Source: Malus domestica
Lineage: Eukaryota > Streptophyta > Magnoliopsida > Rosales > Rosaceae
Direction of reading: 5' to 3'
NCBI RefSeq assembly: GCF_042453785.1
Contig: NC_091667.1
Coordinates: 36,572,001-36,636,000 of the forward strand
Length of the DNA: 64,000 nucleotides
A program made the position numbers and the translations under genes. Below are positions 1-13,316 of this stretch, piece after piece (within the stretch, counting starts at the first letter, position 1; every line of letters begins with the position of its first letter). The notes under the pieces are model-generated. The model saw only the letters and a list, made by a program, of their open reading frames with translations. It was not told the DNA's origin and made no database searches.

Positions 1-1571
1 CACCCATGCAAGTCCCATGCTTGACATCGTTCGCCGCCTAGCTGCCGCCCTTCCAAACACTCTCTTCTCGTTCTTCAGCACTTCGAAATCCAACAGCTCT
101 CTCTTTTCCAACAACAGCAATAATAACATGCCGCCTAACATAAGGGTGTACGATGTGGCTGACGGGGTGCCCGAGGGGTATGTTTTTGTTGGTAAGCCCC
201 AGGAGGACATAGAGCTCTTCATGAAAGCGGCACCGGAAAACTTACGGAGGAGCTTAGACGCCTCCGTGGCGGACACCGGGAAGCATATCAGCTGCTTGAT
301 CACCGACGCCTTCCTTTGGTTTGGAGTCCACTTGGCTGACGATTTGGGAGCGCTTTGGGTCCCTTTCTGGCTCTCCGGGCTTAACTCCCTCTCTGTTCAC
401 GTGCATACCGATCTCATCCGGGACACTATCGGAACTCAAGGTGCGTACGTTTATACTTATCCTGTCTTTAAAGGTGAAACTTTAAAAATATAATTAATAA
501 ATGAGATGATTAAATGTAGTAGGGACTAAAATTAGATTTTTAATCGTACAAGGTTATAATCTAAAACTCATCTGTTTTAAGGATTAAAATGAAATTTTCT
601 GTACTTCTATTAGAAAAAGTAAGAAATTTAATTTTATGTTCTAAGCATTAAAGTTTGGTCATGCAGGTATTACAGGCCGTGAAAACGAGCTCATCGTCGA
701 CAAAAATGTGAACATCCAAGGACTGTCCAAGGTGCGGATCAAAGACTTACAAGAAGGAGTCATTTTCGGAAACTTGGACTCGGTATTTTCCCGCATGCTA
801 CTTCAAATGGGTCGGCTCCTCCCCCGCGCCACCGCAGTTTTTATGAACTGCTTCGAAGAACTCGACCTCCCCGTAACAAACGACCTAAAGTTCAAATTCA
901 ACAAACTCCTCAACGTAGGACCTTCCAACGTAGCATCCCGGCTGCCACCGCTGCCGCCATCAGACGCTTTGATCTTGTCGTGGCTTGACAAGCAAGACGC
1001 TCCATCCTCCGTCGTGTACGTCAGTTTCGGGTCGGTGGCGACCCCGCCGGAGAAGGAGCTGCTAGCAATAGCGGAGGCCCTGGAAGCCACAGGGGCTCCC
1101 TTCTTGTGGTCGCTCAAGGACAACTTCAAGACACCGTTGCTGAACGAGTTCTTGACAAAAATATTGTCAAAGGTGAACGGGATGGTGGTGCCGTGGGCTC
1201 CTCAGCCGCATGTCCTGGCCCACGCTTCGGTCGGAGCTTTCGTGTCACATTGCGGCTGGAACTCGCTGCTGGAGACTATAGCCGGAGGGGTGCCCATGAT
1301 TTGTAGGCCATTTTTTGGAGACCACAGGCTTAATGCAAGGATGGTGGAGGACGAGTTGGAGATAGGGGTAAATGTGGAGGGAGGAGTTTTTACCACGGAG
1401 GGGCTGGTAAAAAGTTTGGAAGTGGTTTTGTTGGCAGAAAGTGGGAGGAAATTCAGAGACAATATAAAGAAGGTCAAACAACTCGCAGTAGAGGCGGTTG
1501 GACCACAAGGGAGCTCCACTCGGAACTTCAAATCGTTGTTGGATGTTATATCAGGATCCAATAAAGCGTAG
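1..1571 (+). CDS. Flavonoid/anthocyanidin 3-O-glycosyltransferase (UGT78-type), 5' partial
   Basis: This family-1 glycosyltransferase moves a sugar from a UDP-sugar to the 3-OH of anthocyanidins or flavonols in the cytosol, the late step that stabilises anthocyanins. The window opens inside exon 1, and family alignment suggests only about 20 N-terminal residues are missing. Exon 1 runs to 440, a GT-AG intron spans 441-666 (phase 1), and exon 2 runs 667-1571 with a TAG stop. Visible signs are the THASPML start of the acceptor domain, the catalytic-relay Asp in CLITDAFLWFG, and a full 44-residue PSPG box from WAPQ (about 1195) through HCGWNS to the final FFGDH. The last PSPG residue is His, where glucosyltransferases usually have Gln; His there has been linked to UDP-galactose use. 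Only one intron is seen, as is usual for this subfamily. The product could be a galactosyltransferase rather than a glucosyltransferase; the family call is firm. Confidence 0.93.
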
Positions 1572-2489
1572 TGCGAGGGCAGTAAATGCAGCACCATAAA
1601 TAACAACCTTATAATACCTGTATCTTGCTCAATGATTATGCACCATCTACGGGCGGACATATTTATTTATTTGGAATGATCTCTCGCGGATCAATGTTAC
1701 TCTTCTCTGCGTCATTGTCATTTACTAAAACCTTGATCTTATTATTGTTCTGCTTTCTCGGTCTGAAAAGTGCATTGTTGGAATTGAATTGGAACGACAA
1801 GTAGCTTTAGATTATGGAGTTATTGCTAGAGCCGAACATGAGGGAAAGGTCATTTATACCGATACTGAGAAGGTCAATTCCTACAGTTAGTAAAGCAACC
1901 AAGCAGAAAAGAGACATCACATACATAACTGATGAACCCAACAAAGACTTGGGAGAGGATTTCTAAATGAAATAGAAACATATATTAAGCACAATCAAAT
2001 TACAGAATTCACACAACTCTTGACAGGAAACAAAAAAATCTGCACCCTAAACCTCATGAAATCAACGGGACAACCACGTTCTATTGAGAACCGAAACAAA
2101 ACAAATATAATATGAGGTACTTGTGCGCAACCAAGCGTGGGTAGTATATATTACACCTATGACAAATAACATAAATGTTACCCCGCCTGGCGAGTTCAAA
2201 CTACACATGATTAATTTTGATCCAGCAAAACACTCCTCATTATCTCCCTCCCTAAATCAGCACCAAAAATACTCTACAGCCATCCCAATAGACTTAAAAG
2301 GCAACAGAGTGCAAACACCACTCTACGGGCGCCTTCGTGATCTAAACTAATTTTGAACTAAGAAACAAAATGGAAACTAATTAGGGGAAAAAAAATGCCG
2401 TACTTGCATTTGAAAGATTCCGAGGATTGAATCCATTTGCATCTCCATCTATTGTCCATGAAATTAGCTTCATCATTAAAATCAGCCGC
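1572..2489. other. Intergenic region between convergent genes
   Basis: It lies between the stop of the glycosyltransferase gene (+) and the stop of XPO1 (-), so it should hold both 3' UTRs and poly(A) sites. Short frames here are unconserved and AT-rich. I see no gene, RNA or repeat. Confidence 0.6.
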
Positions 2490-5400
2490 CTAGGAATCAA
2501 CCATTTCGTCCTGTATCTCATTGGGGGCAATAAGCCCAGGAATAGAAAGCATTCGTTGCCGGTCTCTCTCTCTCTGAGCAGCAGCCTCCTCTGCATAAAG
2601 ATCTTTGTTGTCCTGCACAATCACAACATACCGTTTAACATCCATATTAGCCTCATCCCAGCAAAAGACTACGAGAATGGAAGATGCAACATTTAACATC
2701 AACATTAAAAACTAGTCAACGTAGATGAATATCTAATCTTCCTTGACTGAATGGGAAACTAATAATAAAATGCACATCTCTGTTAATTTGGGAGTCCAAA
2801 CAACTGATGCTTCTGGTATCCTACCTGTGCTGAAAATTCTTTGGATTGCACTAGGAAGTCTCGGATGTGATTTTTAAAAGTGGGTATGTCAGCCGTTGAT
2901 TCAAATAGTCCATTCACAAATTGAGCAACCTGTAAAAAAACCTTCAGGTAAGTGATATACCTAGAAAAAAAGAGACATAAACATAATAGTATTCATAGTT
3001 ATATACCTCCGCCCCAGTCATATTCGGGAATGAAGTACTCAAAAGCTTTATTGTATATTCACGAACAAACATTCCATTATTAGGATATTGATAAGGAACA
3101 GCTGCAACATCCCATAAAGGCTCCTTCAACAGATTACTTCCCACCTGTAAACAGTAAATATGTAACTTTTAATTTATGTAAGCTTATGAATCAAGGAAAG
3201 AACTTGAAGGTATGACAAGATACATTACCAGGCTAAACAAATGTTGGAGAACCAAGACATGCAACTTGAACCCAGGCTTATGAAATGTATCAGTCAAGAC
3301 AGCAAATATTTCTTGCTCAATTGTCAGAAAGTATGTACGGTAAAACTGATTGCAGAACTCTGAATTCTGTCAAATCAACCAAGACAGTGTGAGCTTAAAT
3401 GGCATTACAACATGGCTAATGAAAAAATGCACGATATCACACCTGAAAGTTTCTCAGCATTTCCAACAACAGGTTCAGCCCAGTTTCAGCAATATTTCTT
3501 TCAGTGTGCCGAAACGCCCATATAATTGAATCCATGACAAGCTTCAGTTGCTGAAGTATACAAAAAATTTAATTATAACAGAAGCCAATCCTTCATAACC
3601 AGCTGACATAGACAGTAATGGCAGACAGACAAGTGCACATACCGGACTCGATAATCGAATCAATGCAGCAAAGCAGTGTGCAGCAATGGCACGAAGCAAA
3701 GAAAAGAACTTCAATCGATGCTCTGGGTAATCTTCAAAATTTTTGGTGATCATCTGCAAGGGCACAGAATAAAGATATGTAAGAAAACAACTAAGGTACA
3801 AATCGAATTTTCAAAATTTTAGCTGTCACTCCAGAGGTTCTTTGGCATCAGACCTCAGAGGATGCAACATAGACATAACACCAACACCAAGATGCTAAAA
3901 TCCCTCTTCAGCAATGCATTATGGAGAAGGGGATGCCGAAAAAGGACTTGGTAAGAATACTAACATGTTTAGCCAAATCATATTTAATGAATTTAAGATT
4001 TAGCCATCACTCCAAACGCTATTTGGTATCAGAGGATATGCAAATAAACATATCACCAACAGATCTATCCTCTTCACCAATGCTTATGGAGAAAGGGATA
4101 TCGAAAAAGAACTTGGATATATAGTAAAATGTTCAGCCAGAAATGTAGTGCGACTGTTATGGAAGTAGAAACCAAATTAACTGATTTATGCTACTTGATG
4201 ATCACATCAACTCCAAAAAATGAACACATAATTTGATACGCTACTTCTAAAATTTTATACAGGATGGCACATGACCAGACTTTCAAATGTTTTGGCAAAA
4301 ATACATACATACATTCATACAACATGTATATAGGGAGTAGACGCGTGTGGCATCTAAATGTGTGGCAGTATTATTGATATTGCTTCGAATATTAATAAAA
4401 AAATCACAATTGTTCAGGACCATTGCTGAATGGGCCACATTCTTACCTCCAATGTGCACTGGAAAACAGCTTCAAATATTCTTGGCACATCATCTATCAT
4501 TGCACCCTTGTACCTAAAGGCAAGGGGTACAAATATAAGGCACTGGAAGACACTAAAGAAAACAAATAGCAAATTCTTTAGCCAGAAGAAAAATGCAGGC
4601 AGCAGCTTACTGGTCCTTTTAGTTGGCTGTGGTTTTTAGCAAGATACTATCATATCTAGTTGTAATCAAAGCAAAAAAGACAAGATAATGAAAGAAAGAT
4701 AACATACTTATTTATGATAGTGGCAAAAAGTGACAAAACCTCCGACTCTCTAGCATCAGGCAAATTCCTGGCATAGTCACCTAGGACCGGATCCAACATG
4801 GGAGGCACAATTTGTTTTCCTATGTGTGGTTGGTCTTCTGCCTTGTCCAAGAATGTCTCAATCAACTTGAGAGTCTCCCTCTTCACCGACCTGTTGGAGG
4901 ACTAAATCAAAACATGGTATTTGAGGTTTAATTGTTAAACTGAAAAGAAATTTGTACAAAAGGTCCCACCGAAGAAGTTTCACATAGGATGTTTTGGAAG
5001 CATAGGGACCCCCTTCTGCAATGTTACTAGATACAAGCTCACTGTACATCCTGTACAAAATAAATAGTGCCATGCATAACTATATTAGTTAAAAAGAAAC
5101 CAAATTAAACATCCGAAAATCTTTCGACGCCTGAAAACATTGGTCATACCTGTACACATTAAGCATGTCCAGAAATATCATTGAGATCTGAGACAGGAAA
5201 AACGTTCCAAGGGAGCTCGCAACGCTAGTATTTGTCTGCAAATCAACAACAGAATCACACCCGGTACTCACAATCCTTTCAAAAGCAAAACAACAGACTA
5301 AAATATAATCAAAAGTGGCTACAGCCACAAGAACAATCACATTTTATATTGATATGACACAAAAGGATGAACAATCCTTGCAAAATAGAAGTAAAGGATT

Positions 5401-8400
5401 CACCAAGTACGTAAAGGAAAGAATAAAAGGTCGACATATATAAGGGGCCACTTTGGATGCAGTAAAGTTCACAGAAAGATGCTGCTACAAAAACAACAGC
5501 TCACCTAACAGAAACTGCACAATCTAACATAAACAAGTTCAACTGACAACAGAACAGTAAGAAAAAGAACAGAGAAAACAAGATACAATAAAGCTACATC
5601 AATAATATCTCCATGATCCATGATATGGTCGACTACAGAATACCTAAGTAACAAAATTTGAAAATCATACCTGTAATATATTAAGCACAGTCCGAATTAC
5701 CTCCTGATCCTTCAGGAAATCAACACTTAGGCGTGCTTGCCCTATAATCTCGGCCCATTTCTGGTGAACAAGCTAATATAATAAGCAACAAGCTATTTTG
5801 AGCACTTGCAAGTAGTCATGCACATTGCACATATATCGAAATATACCTGATTTGGGAGACCCATCAATCTCTGTAGATATTCTTCTCTCTTCTTGGGATC
5901 AGACTCTGCTTGAATCATATGACCAACCTAAGATAACCAAAAGGCAATTGTTTATAACAAATTTTTATGTATAAGACCAACTCAAATGGTTGGGTTAAAA
6001 CTCAAAATTTAGGTTTTAAACTTGCCCAAAGCTTCTCCAATCATTGGGCTAAAAAGGTTTTGGGTTGAAACTTATTTTTGGGCCAAATTGAGCCCAGAAA
6101 ATGAACCAAGGTTAGTGGCTGGACTCAGCGCTGGGACCCAGATGTTGTCGGCTTGCGGAAAGACCAACTCCTATTTTTTTTTATGGGACAGCCCACGTGG
6201 TTGGACCATTGGTTCAATTTAAAAAAAATAAAAAATTCAAATCTATAAATACATTAAATCTAACTGTTGAAATCGAATATGAGCAAATCTATCGGTAAAA
6301 AGAAGATCAACCAACCCAAATTTTGGCTAAAACAATTAAAAGAAATTATTTAAATCAAAATTCATCCAAAGACTCTATAAGTATATGTATTTGTTCAAAC
6401 ATCGACACAAAATTCACTTTCGTCATACAGTTCTTCCTTTTTTTCTTTCTACCCACCTATGTGTTTGTGTTTAAGAATGGACTAGGTTGTGGTTTTCCAT
6501 GTTCTTTCATGTGGTGCATATGTGTAAGAATGAGGTAGGTTTAGTGTTTTTTCATTATTTATCGGAATTTAAATATTTTAAGGTTAAAATGTTCAAAAAA
6601 ACAAATTAGGAAAATCTACATATATTTTATTTTTAAAAAAGTTACCAAAAATAAATTAGCCTAAAATCATTCTTTAATAATTTCAGGCTAAAATTTTAAG
6701 ACAAAACCACTGAAGGAGAAAAACTATTTTGGATTAGAACCTAAATTGTCTGGGCTAAATATTTAGGTTTTAACCCCAACCATTGGCATTGGTCTAACTA
6801 TGTAGAAAAAGGAACATAAGAAAGACATACAGCTTCATAGAAAGTATGAATCTGGTGAGGTTGAAGATCGCCAACAGTACTCGGCAGGCTTGTCAGGAGT
6901 TCAGAAACAAATGGTTCATTTTCTCCAACCTAAAAATCACAGAAGCAGTCAATTAGAAAACAATCTCAACATCTATGACAAGGACGATTCTAATGCCAAC
7001 TTATAAGAGAAAACACCTGTACAATAACAAATTTACGCTTGCACTTTTGAACAATTTTCAAGAATGTGTCGCAGGCCATGTCCTGAAACAAATGCAACAA
7101 CAGTTATAGAAGACTGATATTAATAAAACATGTGCATATAACTGAACACCCAGGACCAAACCAGACCACCCCAATAAAAAAGATAGTCCCAGATTATCAT
7201 AAATACTTAAATAACACTAGCAATAAAAAACTTTGCAACAGTTAACATGTACATTTTAAGTTTAAAATTTTAAAAGCAACCTTAAACATGATTATAAAAA
7301 AATCACCTGAACTCCAGGATGCGTTTCATGCATAAACTCAAACAACTTATTCACAACAGTCTTTAAGAACTTCCAATGAGCTCTTAAGAACCTTGGGTAC
7401 TGTCCGACAACATACCTGAAAACCAAGCAAAGCTTCACTTTATTATACTATAAAAATACAGGTCATTGAAACCTATTGGTAACACATTTAGGCAAGTGAA
7501 ACCTTTAGCTTAAGCTGAAAAAAACTGGTAGGACCACAAATACTTACATGATGTTGCTTGCAATAACTGCTTTATTATCTTTCCCCTTTATGATTTCACA
7601 CAAGTTCAGCAGGTCGCGAATGACCATCACCAAAAATCTATTTTCCTGCGAAGAGCAAAGGGTAAGAAGCATCAAACCACATTTTGAGACAATAACGGTA
7701 TAAAAAGCCTAAGACATAATGAAATCATCATAAAAAAAAAAATTTTAAATTTAAAAAATCCTTCAGTCAATTCTTCAAATAATAAAAATGATTAAAGACA
7801 AAGCATACCTGTTCTTCCATCATGGAACCAGATATAGACCCTATTGCCCAGCATAATGTGTTTAAGTTGTTCCATGCCCAATCCTCACCAGTCAGTTGTT
7901 TGTTTAATTTCTTTAGCATCTGTTTCCAAATGTCAGTGGAAAGAGAAATATTAGATAGAAATACAAAATAGGAAAAATTAGTCCCCACAACAGAGATTAT
8001 ACTAAAAGGAATATTCTCGGTGCATGATGAGTTATAGATCACATATGAAAGATGATTATTTCAAATTATATGAAAAATTATCTAGGCAAGATAACATAAT
8101 GCTAAAAGCATCATCTTGCAGGGTTATGCGTCAAAGGAATCAGCAAGTAGAATGAAGCATGGTTATTGTTTAATTTTACTTCAAAGAAAAACTACCCTTT
8201 ACCTGCTTCTCGGTGTCGTCGTGGTCAAGGTGTGACAAATATATCAGTGTCTCCCTCATGATCTGCAAGATCATGAACAATAACAATATCAGAACAAAAT
8301 ATGAAAAAACTGAAGGGAGAAAACCATAAATAATTCAATAATTTTCTATTATTCAGACAAAGAAGCATATCATAGAAACTGAGTTTGTGCCAAAATCAAA

Positions 8401-11400
8401 TCATATCAAATACACTAAGCTAAAACGCCCACTATATCACACCGACTCAAAATGACAGGAACACCCCTACAATGTTTTGACAATGACACCTCCAATTCTT
8501 TAGAATCCCCCACCTTGTCAACAAATTTTATATTATTTCTTCATATACAGAAATGCCAAATAAACTTCATCTAGAAGAGACTAGCACCCATATTTTCATT
8601 ACAAGAAAAGATTAACATGAACTTGATAGCTTAGAAAGTTATAAATATATCAGCTATACAAGATTTATCACCTTATATTGAACTAGAACATCATTGTCCT
8701 TCAAGGTCTCACGAACAATGTTCCCGTTCTCATCTTCAACAATGAGAACCTCTTCTGGCTTAGCCATACGACAGATCATGAGCAACCTCAACTTTGACAT
8801 AATACCAACATATATTTGCCGCCTTTGCAAAAGTTGTGAGCCAAGGCCATCAACCATACTAGGAAGCAAATTCATCTGCATATCGATGTATGACACAGGT
8901 TATTCTTGCAATGGAATTAAAAGGAAATCTACAAAGTACAACATAAAAAATAAAAAAAAGGACAAATTTGCAAGTGAACTAGAATACACTAATGTAGGTA
9001 TAAAACGGAAACTCAAAGCAACAAATAGTATACATATGGAAGTATTCGAATACCTGCAACCCCATCATATTGGCAGATACTGCAGGGTTATCCAGATTAT
9101 GATTTGCCTCAAACAGTTCCAAAACCAAGGCATTCCAATAGTCTAAGCAAACCTGATTGAAACAACGAAGTCCAAGTCAAATCTTAAAATCATCTGTTCA
9201 AGGAGGGGGGAGAGAGAGAGAGAGAGAGAGAACAAGTCACAATTAATCATACCTTAAAAACTTCGGTGTCATCCACATAGGAGATGTTTACAAGATATTC
9301 AAGACCCATCAGCAATGCAGCTATAGTCTCTGGTGTGGTTTCAAGAACACGAATATGCGACTGCAAAAATATAAGTAGACAATCAGCAATGTCTTCACTC
9401 CTCAACAGATGCTTAAGGATTAATATAAAGCTCGTGAAGGCAAGGCAGTACATCAACATATTCATCTGAAAGAGAAGAAACTTGCCTTGTAAAACGAAGT
9501 GAGAAACAGTGCCAAGTTCTGAATGAATGCCTAACAAAACAACACCATAAGAAACTAGTTCAATACACAAACACGAACAATAGGGAAGCCCACAATCATT
9601 AGATAAATTGTACCTGTTCCTCGCCAGATCCATTTGCATAAGCTTCAGGGATGTTTGTGGTGGATGGGAGAATAGTCTAATTGTTTCATTAAAAAAATTC
9701 AAAAGCATTAAGGAAAGAATAAGAAAATGATGAAAGTCAAATTATATTGCAAGAGTAAACGAATCAGAAAATTTGCCCAAGGATATGTCCATTAAAATTA
9801 TGCACAATTTATGTGAGTAAACATACTCCAGCAATCCTTATGCCTTTATAGTTTTCAATTATTGGTCCTTTTCTTCAAAACATTAGAAATCTAATAAAAA
9901 GGGAACTATTATTGGCACCCCAAAAATCCAATTGTGCACTCCCCATAAGAGTATTTTTCTTTCTAAACATAGAAAGTTTGGAGTCCAAAATTAGATTTTG
10001 GGAGTGCCAATAACAATTCCCTATAAAATGATTAAAAATTGAATGCTTCTTTAAGTACTTTAAACCCATAAACTAGATACTAAATTATAAATCAGCAAAC
10101 CAAGTTAATAAACTTGCCACTTTCATATTTGGCTGAAACTTTAACCATTTTTTTTACAATAAACTTATCAAATTAGACGTGTGTTTCTTAAATGTATTTT
10201 TCTCATTCCATGTATTCATAACTACACATTAAACACTGAATGTGGAGCTAAAACTAGGTGTAAGAACTAAGAATACAAAAGAAAACTGATATATTTTCAC
10301 ACCTGTAACTGCACCATGAATATATTGTACATCTTAACATATTGTGCATTATAGAATTCACCGAAACTAAGTGCTGCAACCTGAAAACCAAAATAGCAGA
10401 TATAAATACTAAATAATTGGAAGCAGCAATATCACACGATCTCCTCGTTGCTTTTTGCATACGTGCAACAAACACATAATTGCTTAATAGAAATGGAACA
10501 ACAATGTACCTCCGTTAGACATTGAAGGGCAAGATTCCGATATAAAGGCATGGGAAAAAACTTCAGAAGGGTTTCAAGCTGTAAAATACAGACACAATAT
10601 AGAAAGATAAGGATAAATCATTTGGAAGGGTAATCAAGAACCACACAACAGTGTTATACGCACCAAAGGGGACTCGAAAATATATCCCAGGGGAATCCAT
10701 GAAAGGAAAGCATGCAGTGTGGATAATGTTGCACGTATCAGCTCGGTTCGTTGAGAGGCTGATAGTACATATAAGCACAACTCATGAATGAGTTGAAACT
10801 CACTGCAAAAATGAAAAAAGAATATCAAACACAATAGAGAGTAAATAAACACATTAAACACACCCAATAAATCGACAAGTAAAAGTATGGCATGTCAGAA
10901 ACAGAATAAATTGACACCCCCACCCAATTAAGAACAAAGATACCAAATTGAGCAGCCAATTACCTGTTCAATGATTGTTTAAGCTCTTTAATCTTTAACT
11001 GTGTCATTTCCCCCCTTGAGAAATCAAAAACCTCTTCACTTAGGAGCTGAACGTAACACATTTAAGCAATTAGTACCGACCCAATGAAGCCATAATCAAT
11101 TGGATTTCAATCTTTAACATTCAACATTAAAAACACTTACCTTCAATATGGCCATACAATTCTCGCAAATGGTTTCACTAGTTTTAGCTGCTGATACAAG
11201 ATCTGGAATAAAGCTTCGCCATTTAGTGGGCCAATCATGCTTCAAAATCTGTAAATGGAGTAATGTCGATATATTACATCACAAACATATCCAAAGCAAG
11301 CAATTACAGATTTGAATATAACAAGTAAATTTCAGAAACTATCAAATAGAAAAAGACAACAGACAAACGGGAAAGAAAACAAAGTGCTTGATACAACAAA

Positions 11401-13068
11401 CTAACCAAAAAAAATCAACAAATGCAATAATCCTAATGGGAGAGAAACAAGGAAATACCTGAACGAGTATAATATTGAGTTTGCTGACATAAAGTCTTTC
11501 CATTCGAAAAGAGGCCTCATTACTTGATAGCTTCACAATAGGAACCAAAGGTAAGAAAGGAAATTTACTACATGACTATCTAAACAAGCAAAACTTGCAA
11601 TCCTCATATATTTACTGCCTGATTCATACCTGTACAATGACATCAGAAATATAATTTTTCATTCCGTCTCGCTGTTCAACAGGCAATGCATTCCACCTAT
11701 ACTTGATAACCCCTTCTAGGACCTGAATGTGGATGCAAAGAAAACCCTCATAATATCAGCACCTTAAAATACGAACAGAAAGATTTATACAGGTTGTAAT
11801 GAAAACCTGTATAGAATTTTTTCCAAAGCACCAAACCATGAGAAAGCTAATGAACATGCAACAAGATTAGATGGTATAAGCATTATGTAGACTTTATCTG
11901 ATGCCTTGTTTAACAAAAAAAAAACAAAATCTACACCTAAGCAGTCAACTTGATTATTATTGTTGTTGTTGTACCCACATAAAGGCATTCTATTTTTGGC
12001 TATTTTTGAAAGGCCCGTCTGAAGCCTGCTTCAGCCTTGCTGCCCTACTGCAAGGACCATCTGGGCATCTGACAGTGGCCTTGTTAGACAAAAAGTAAAT
12101 GCACTGGTCATAGATTGTTATGCAACACAACTGACCTGCAGGGCAAAGAACTTGGTGTTTAGGTTCTTTGCGCTCTGTAAAATGTGCACAACTTGGAGCC
12201 ACATATCGGGATTGTTTTGCAAGTCCCTCAATATCTGGTCTGCAGCTGTCCTCTGTATTGTCAACACATGGAGCAAAATTACTCTTAGAACATAAAATAC
12301 TTGGAGAACTAAGGGCCACAAAATTACAAGTTAAGCATATAATTTACCAACACCTCCGTTATTCAAATACCATATGAATACTAATAATGAGGCTACAAGT
12401 GAATCCATAAAGCATTACTCATTTTATTTGTTAATCGTTTTGGTAAGGGAAGCTGAAATGTTTTCGTAAACCTAGTTCGTCTAAACAAAGAGAAATCCTG
12501 GTATTAAGTATTCAATAAACATTGCAATGCATTCATATTTTTTCGAACAGAAAATGTACTGCAGTCACAAAATAACCAGTTCACCATCATTACTCAATCA
12601 CGGTATGTTTAGTTCCGGAAGTGTTGAGGATGAAAGATTGATTATTCCAAATTTTACACTGAAACCGATTACCAATGCAACCATTAAAATATCTCTCTTC
12701 CAAACCCACGGAACCAAACAACCCAAAAATAGGCAGATAGCTAATGTCCAGTAATCCATCAAACGCTCAAACGTAAAAACTCCGCCAAATGAAGGTTTTC
12801 AAGTGTTAAACCCTAGGGCTGAGAGCTTCAATTTCCCCTCAACCTCTAAGAACCCAAACAGAAAGCTTAAACCCTCGGGCACAAAAACCCCGATTGCAGT
12901 AGCAAATTGGGCACACTTGGTCGGAAAACAAACAGAAAGTAAAGAGAGAAAGAAGCAGCAATCGCTCACCTCCTCCTTAGATCCGGTGCCGTAGAAGGCG
13001 ACGACGGTGGCATCGAGCAAGCCAACGTCAATCGGCTGGCTCAAGTCCCTTAGCTTCTCAGCCGCCAT
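2490..13068 (-). CDS. XPO1: Exportin-1 / CRM1 nuclear export receptor, complete 32-exon gene
   Basis: Exportin-1 binds leucine-rich export signals with Ran-GTP and carries proteins and ribonucleoproteins through nuclear pores. I traced 32 exons whose phases all join: 13068-12970, 12252-12136, 11722-11630, 11530-11459, 11248-11141, 11046-10964, 10802-10664, 10578-10510, 10380-10303, 9676-9614, 9530-9486, 9360-9253, 9152-9054, 8875-8672, 8262-8203, 7919-7809, 7645-7548, 7415-7307, 7082-7017, 6929-6831, 5927-5847, 5760-5671, 5235-5150, 5050-4970, 4890-4708, 4513-4447, 3753-3643, 3550-3443, 3366-3229, 3144-3007, 2929-2825, 2612-2490. They total 3231 nt, or 1076 residues, the usual length for plant exportin-1. 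The start is [16 protein letters not shown] and the end is [10 protein letters not shown], both typical. The leptomycin-B-target cysteine is present in [11 protein letters not shown] (residue 532). The NES-groove cysteine, an open frame and normal length indicate a working gene. Exon 11 uses a GC donor. The 5' UTR is GA-rich. Confidence 0.96.
3817..4131. repeat. Diverged tandem duplication inside an XPO1 intron
   Basis: Two similar blocks (about 3817-3970 and 3998-4131) share TCACTCCA, TTTGG(C/T)ATCAGA, TATGGAGAA(A/G)GGGAT and CGAAAAAG(G/A)ACTTGG in the same order, with a period near 181 bases. They lie between exons 27 and 26 and show no coding potential. Mismatches and small gaps indicate an old duplication. 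Confidence 0.75.
5972..6798. mobile_element. Inverted-repeat (MITE-like) element filling an XPO1 intron
   Basis: The left end (TAAGACCAACTCAAATGG, then TTGGGTTAAAAC) is matched in inverted orientation at the right end (GTTAGACCAATGCCAATGG, then TTGGGGTTAAAAC). Both sides are flanked by TATGTA (5966-5971 and 6799-6804), a candidate 6-bp target duplication. The element occupies most of the 903-bp intron between exons 21 and 20. It has no transposase frame, so it is a non-autonomous DNA element of unassigned superfamily. Confidence 0.7.
9207..9231. repeat. (GA)n microsatellite in an XPO1 intron
   Basis: A G-run is followed by about ten GA units between exons 13 and 12 of XPO1. It is likely to vary in length between individuals. 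Confidence 0.9.
9900..10022. mobile_element. 123-bp MITE in an XPO1 intron
   Basis: Ends AGGGAACTATTATTGGCAC and, inverted, AGGGAATTGTTATTGGCAC form terminal inverted repeats that extend to about 42 bases, so the element is nearly a hairpin. ATAAAA flanks both sides (9894-9899 and 10023-10028), a likely target duplication. It sits between exons 10 and 9 and has no coding capacity. Confidence 0.82.
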
Positions 13069-13280
13069 AGCCACTGAGTGAGCAAGAGAGAAAGATAGGA
13101 AGGACGATCGTAGAGACCCAAACCGATAAACCCTAGAGGGCGATAGCTGGTGTGGAGACGACGAAACACAGACACCTGAAACCACCCAAACCCTAGGAGA
13201 GAGAAGGAAAGAGAATAGTGCCGAGGAAGCAGCGAAAGGGTGTGTGGGTATTTATTTATAAATTAATTAGAGGAAAGAGG

Positions 13281-13284
<4 letters not shown>

Positions 13285-13313
<29 letters not shown>
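13285..13313. repeat. (GA)n microsatellite upstream of XPO1
   Basis: About 14 GA units lie some 220 bases upstream of the XPO1 start codon. On the gene's own strand it is a CT-repeat, a common feature of plant promoters and 5' UTRs. Confidence 0.9.
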
Positions 13314-13316
<3 letters not shown>

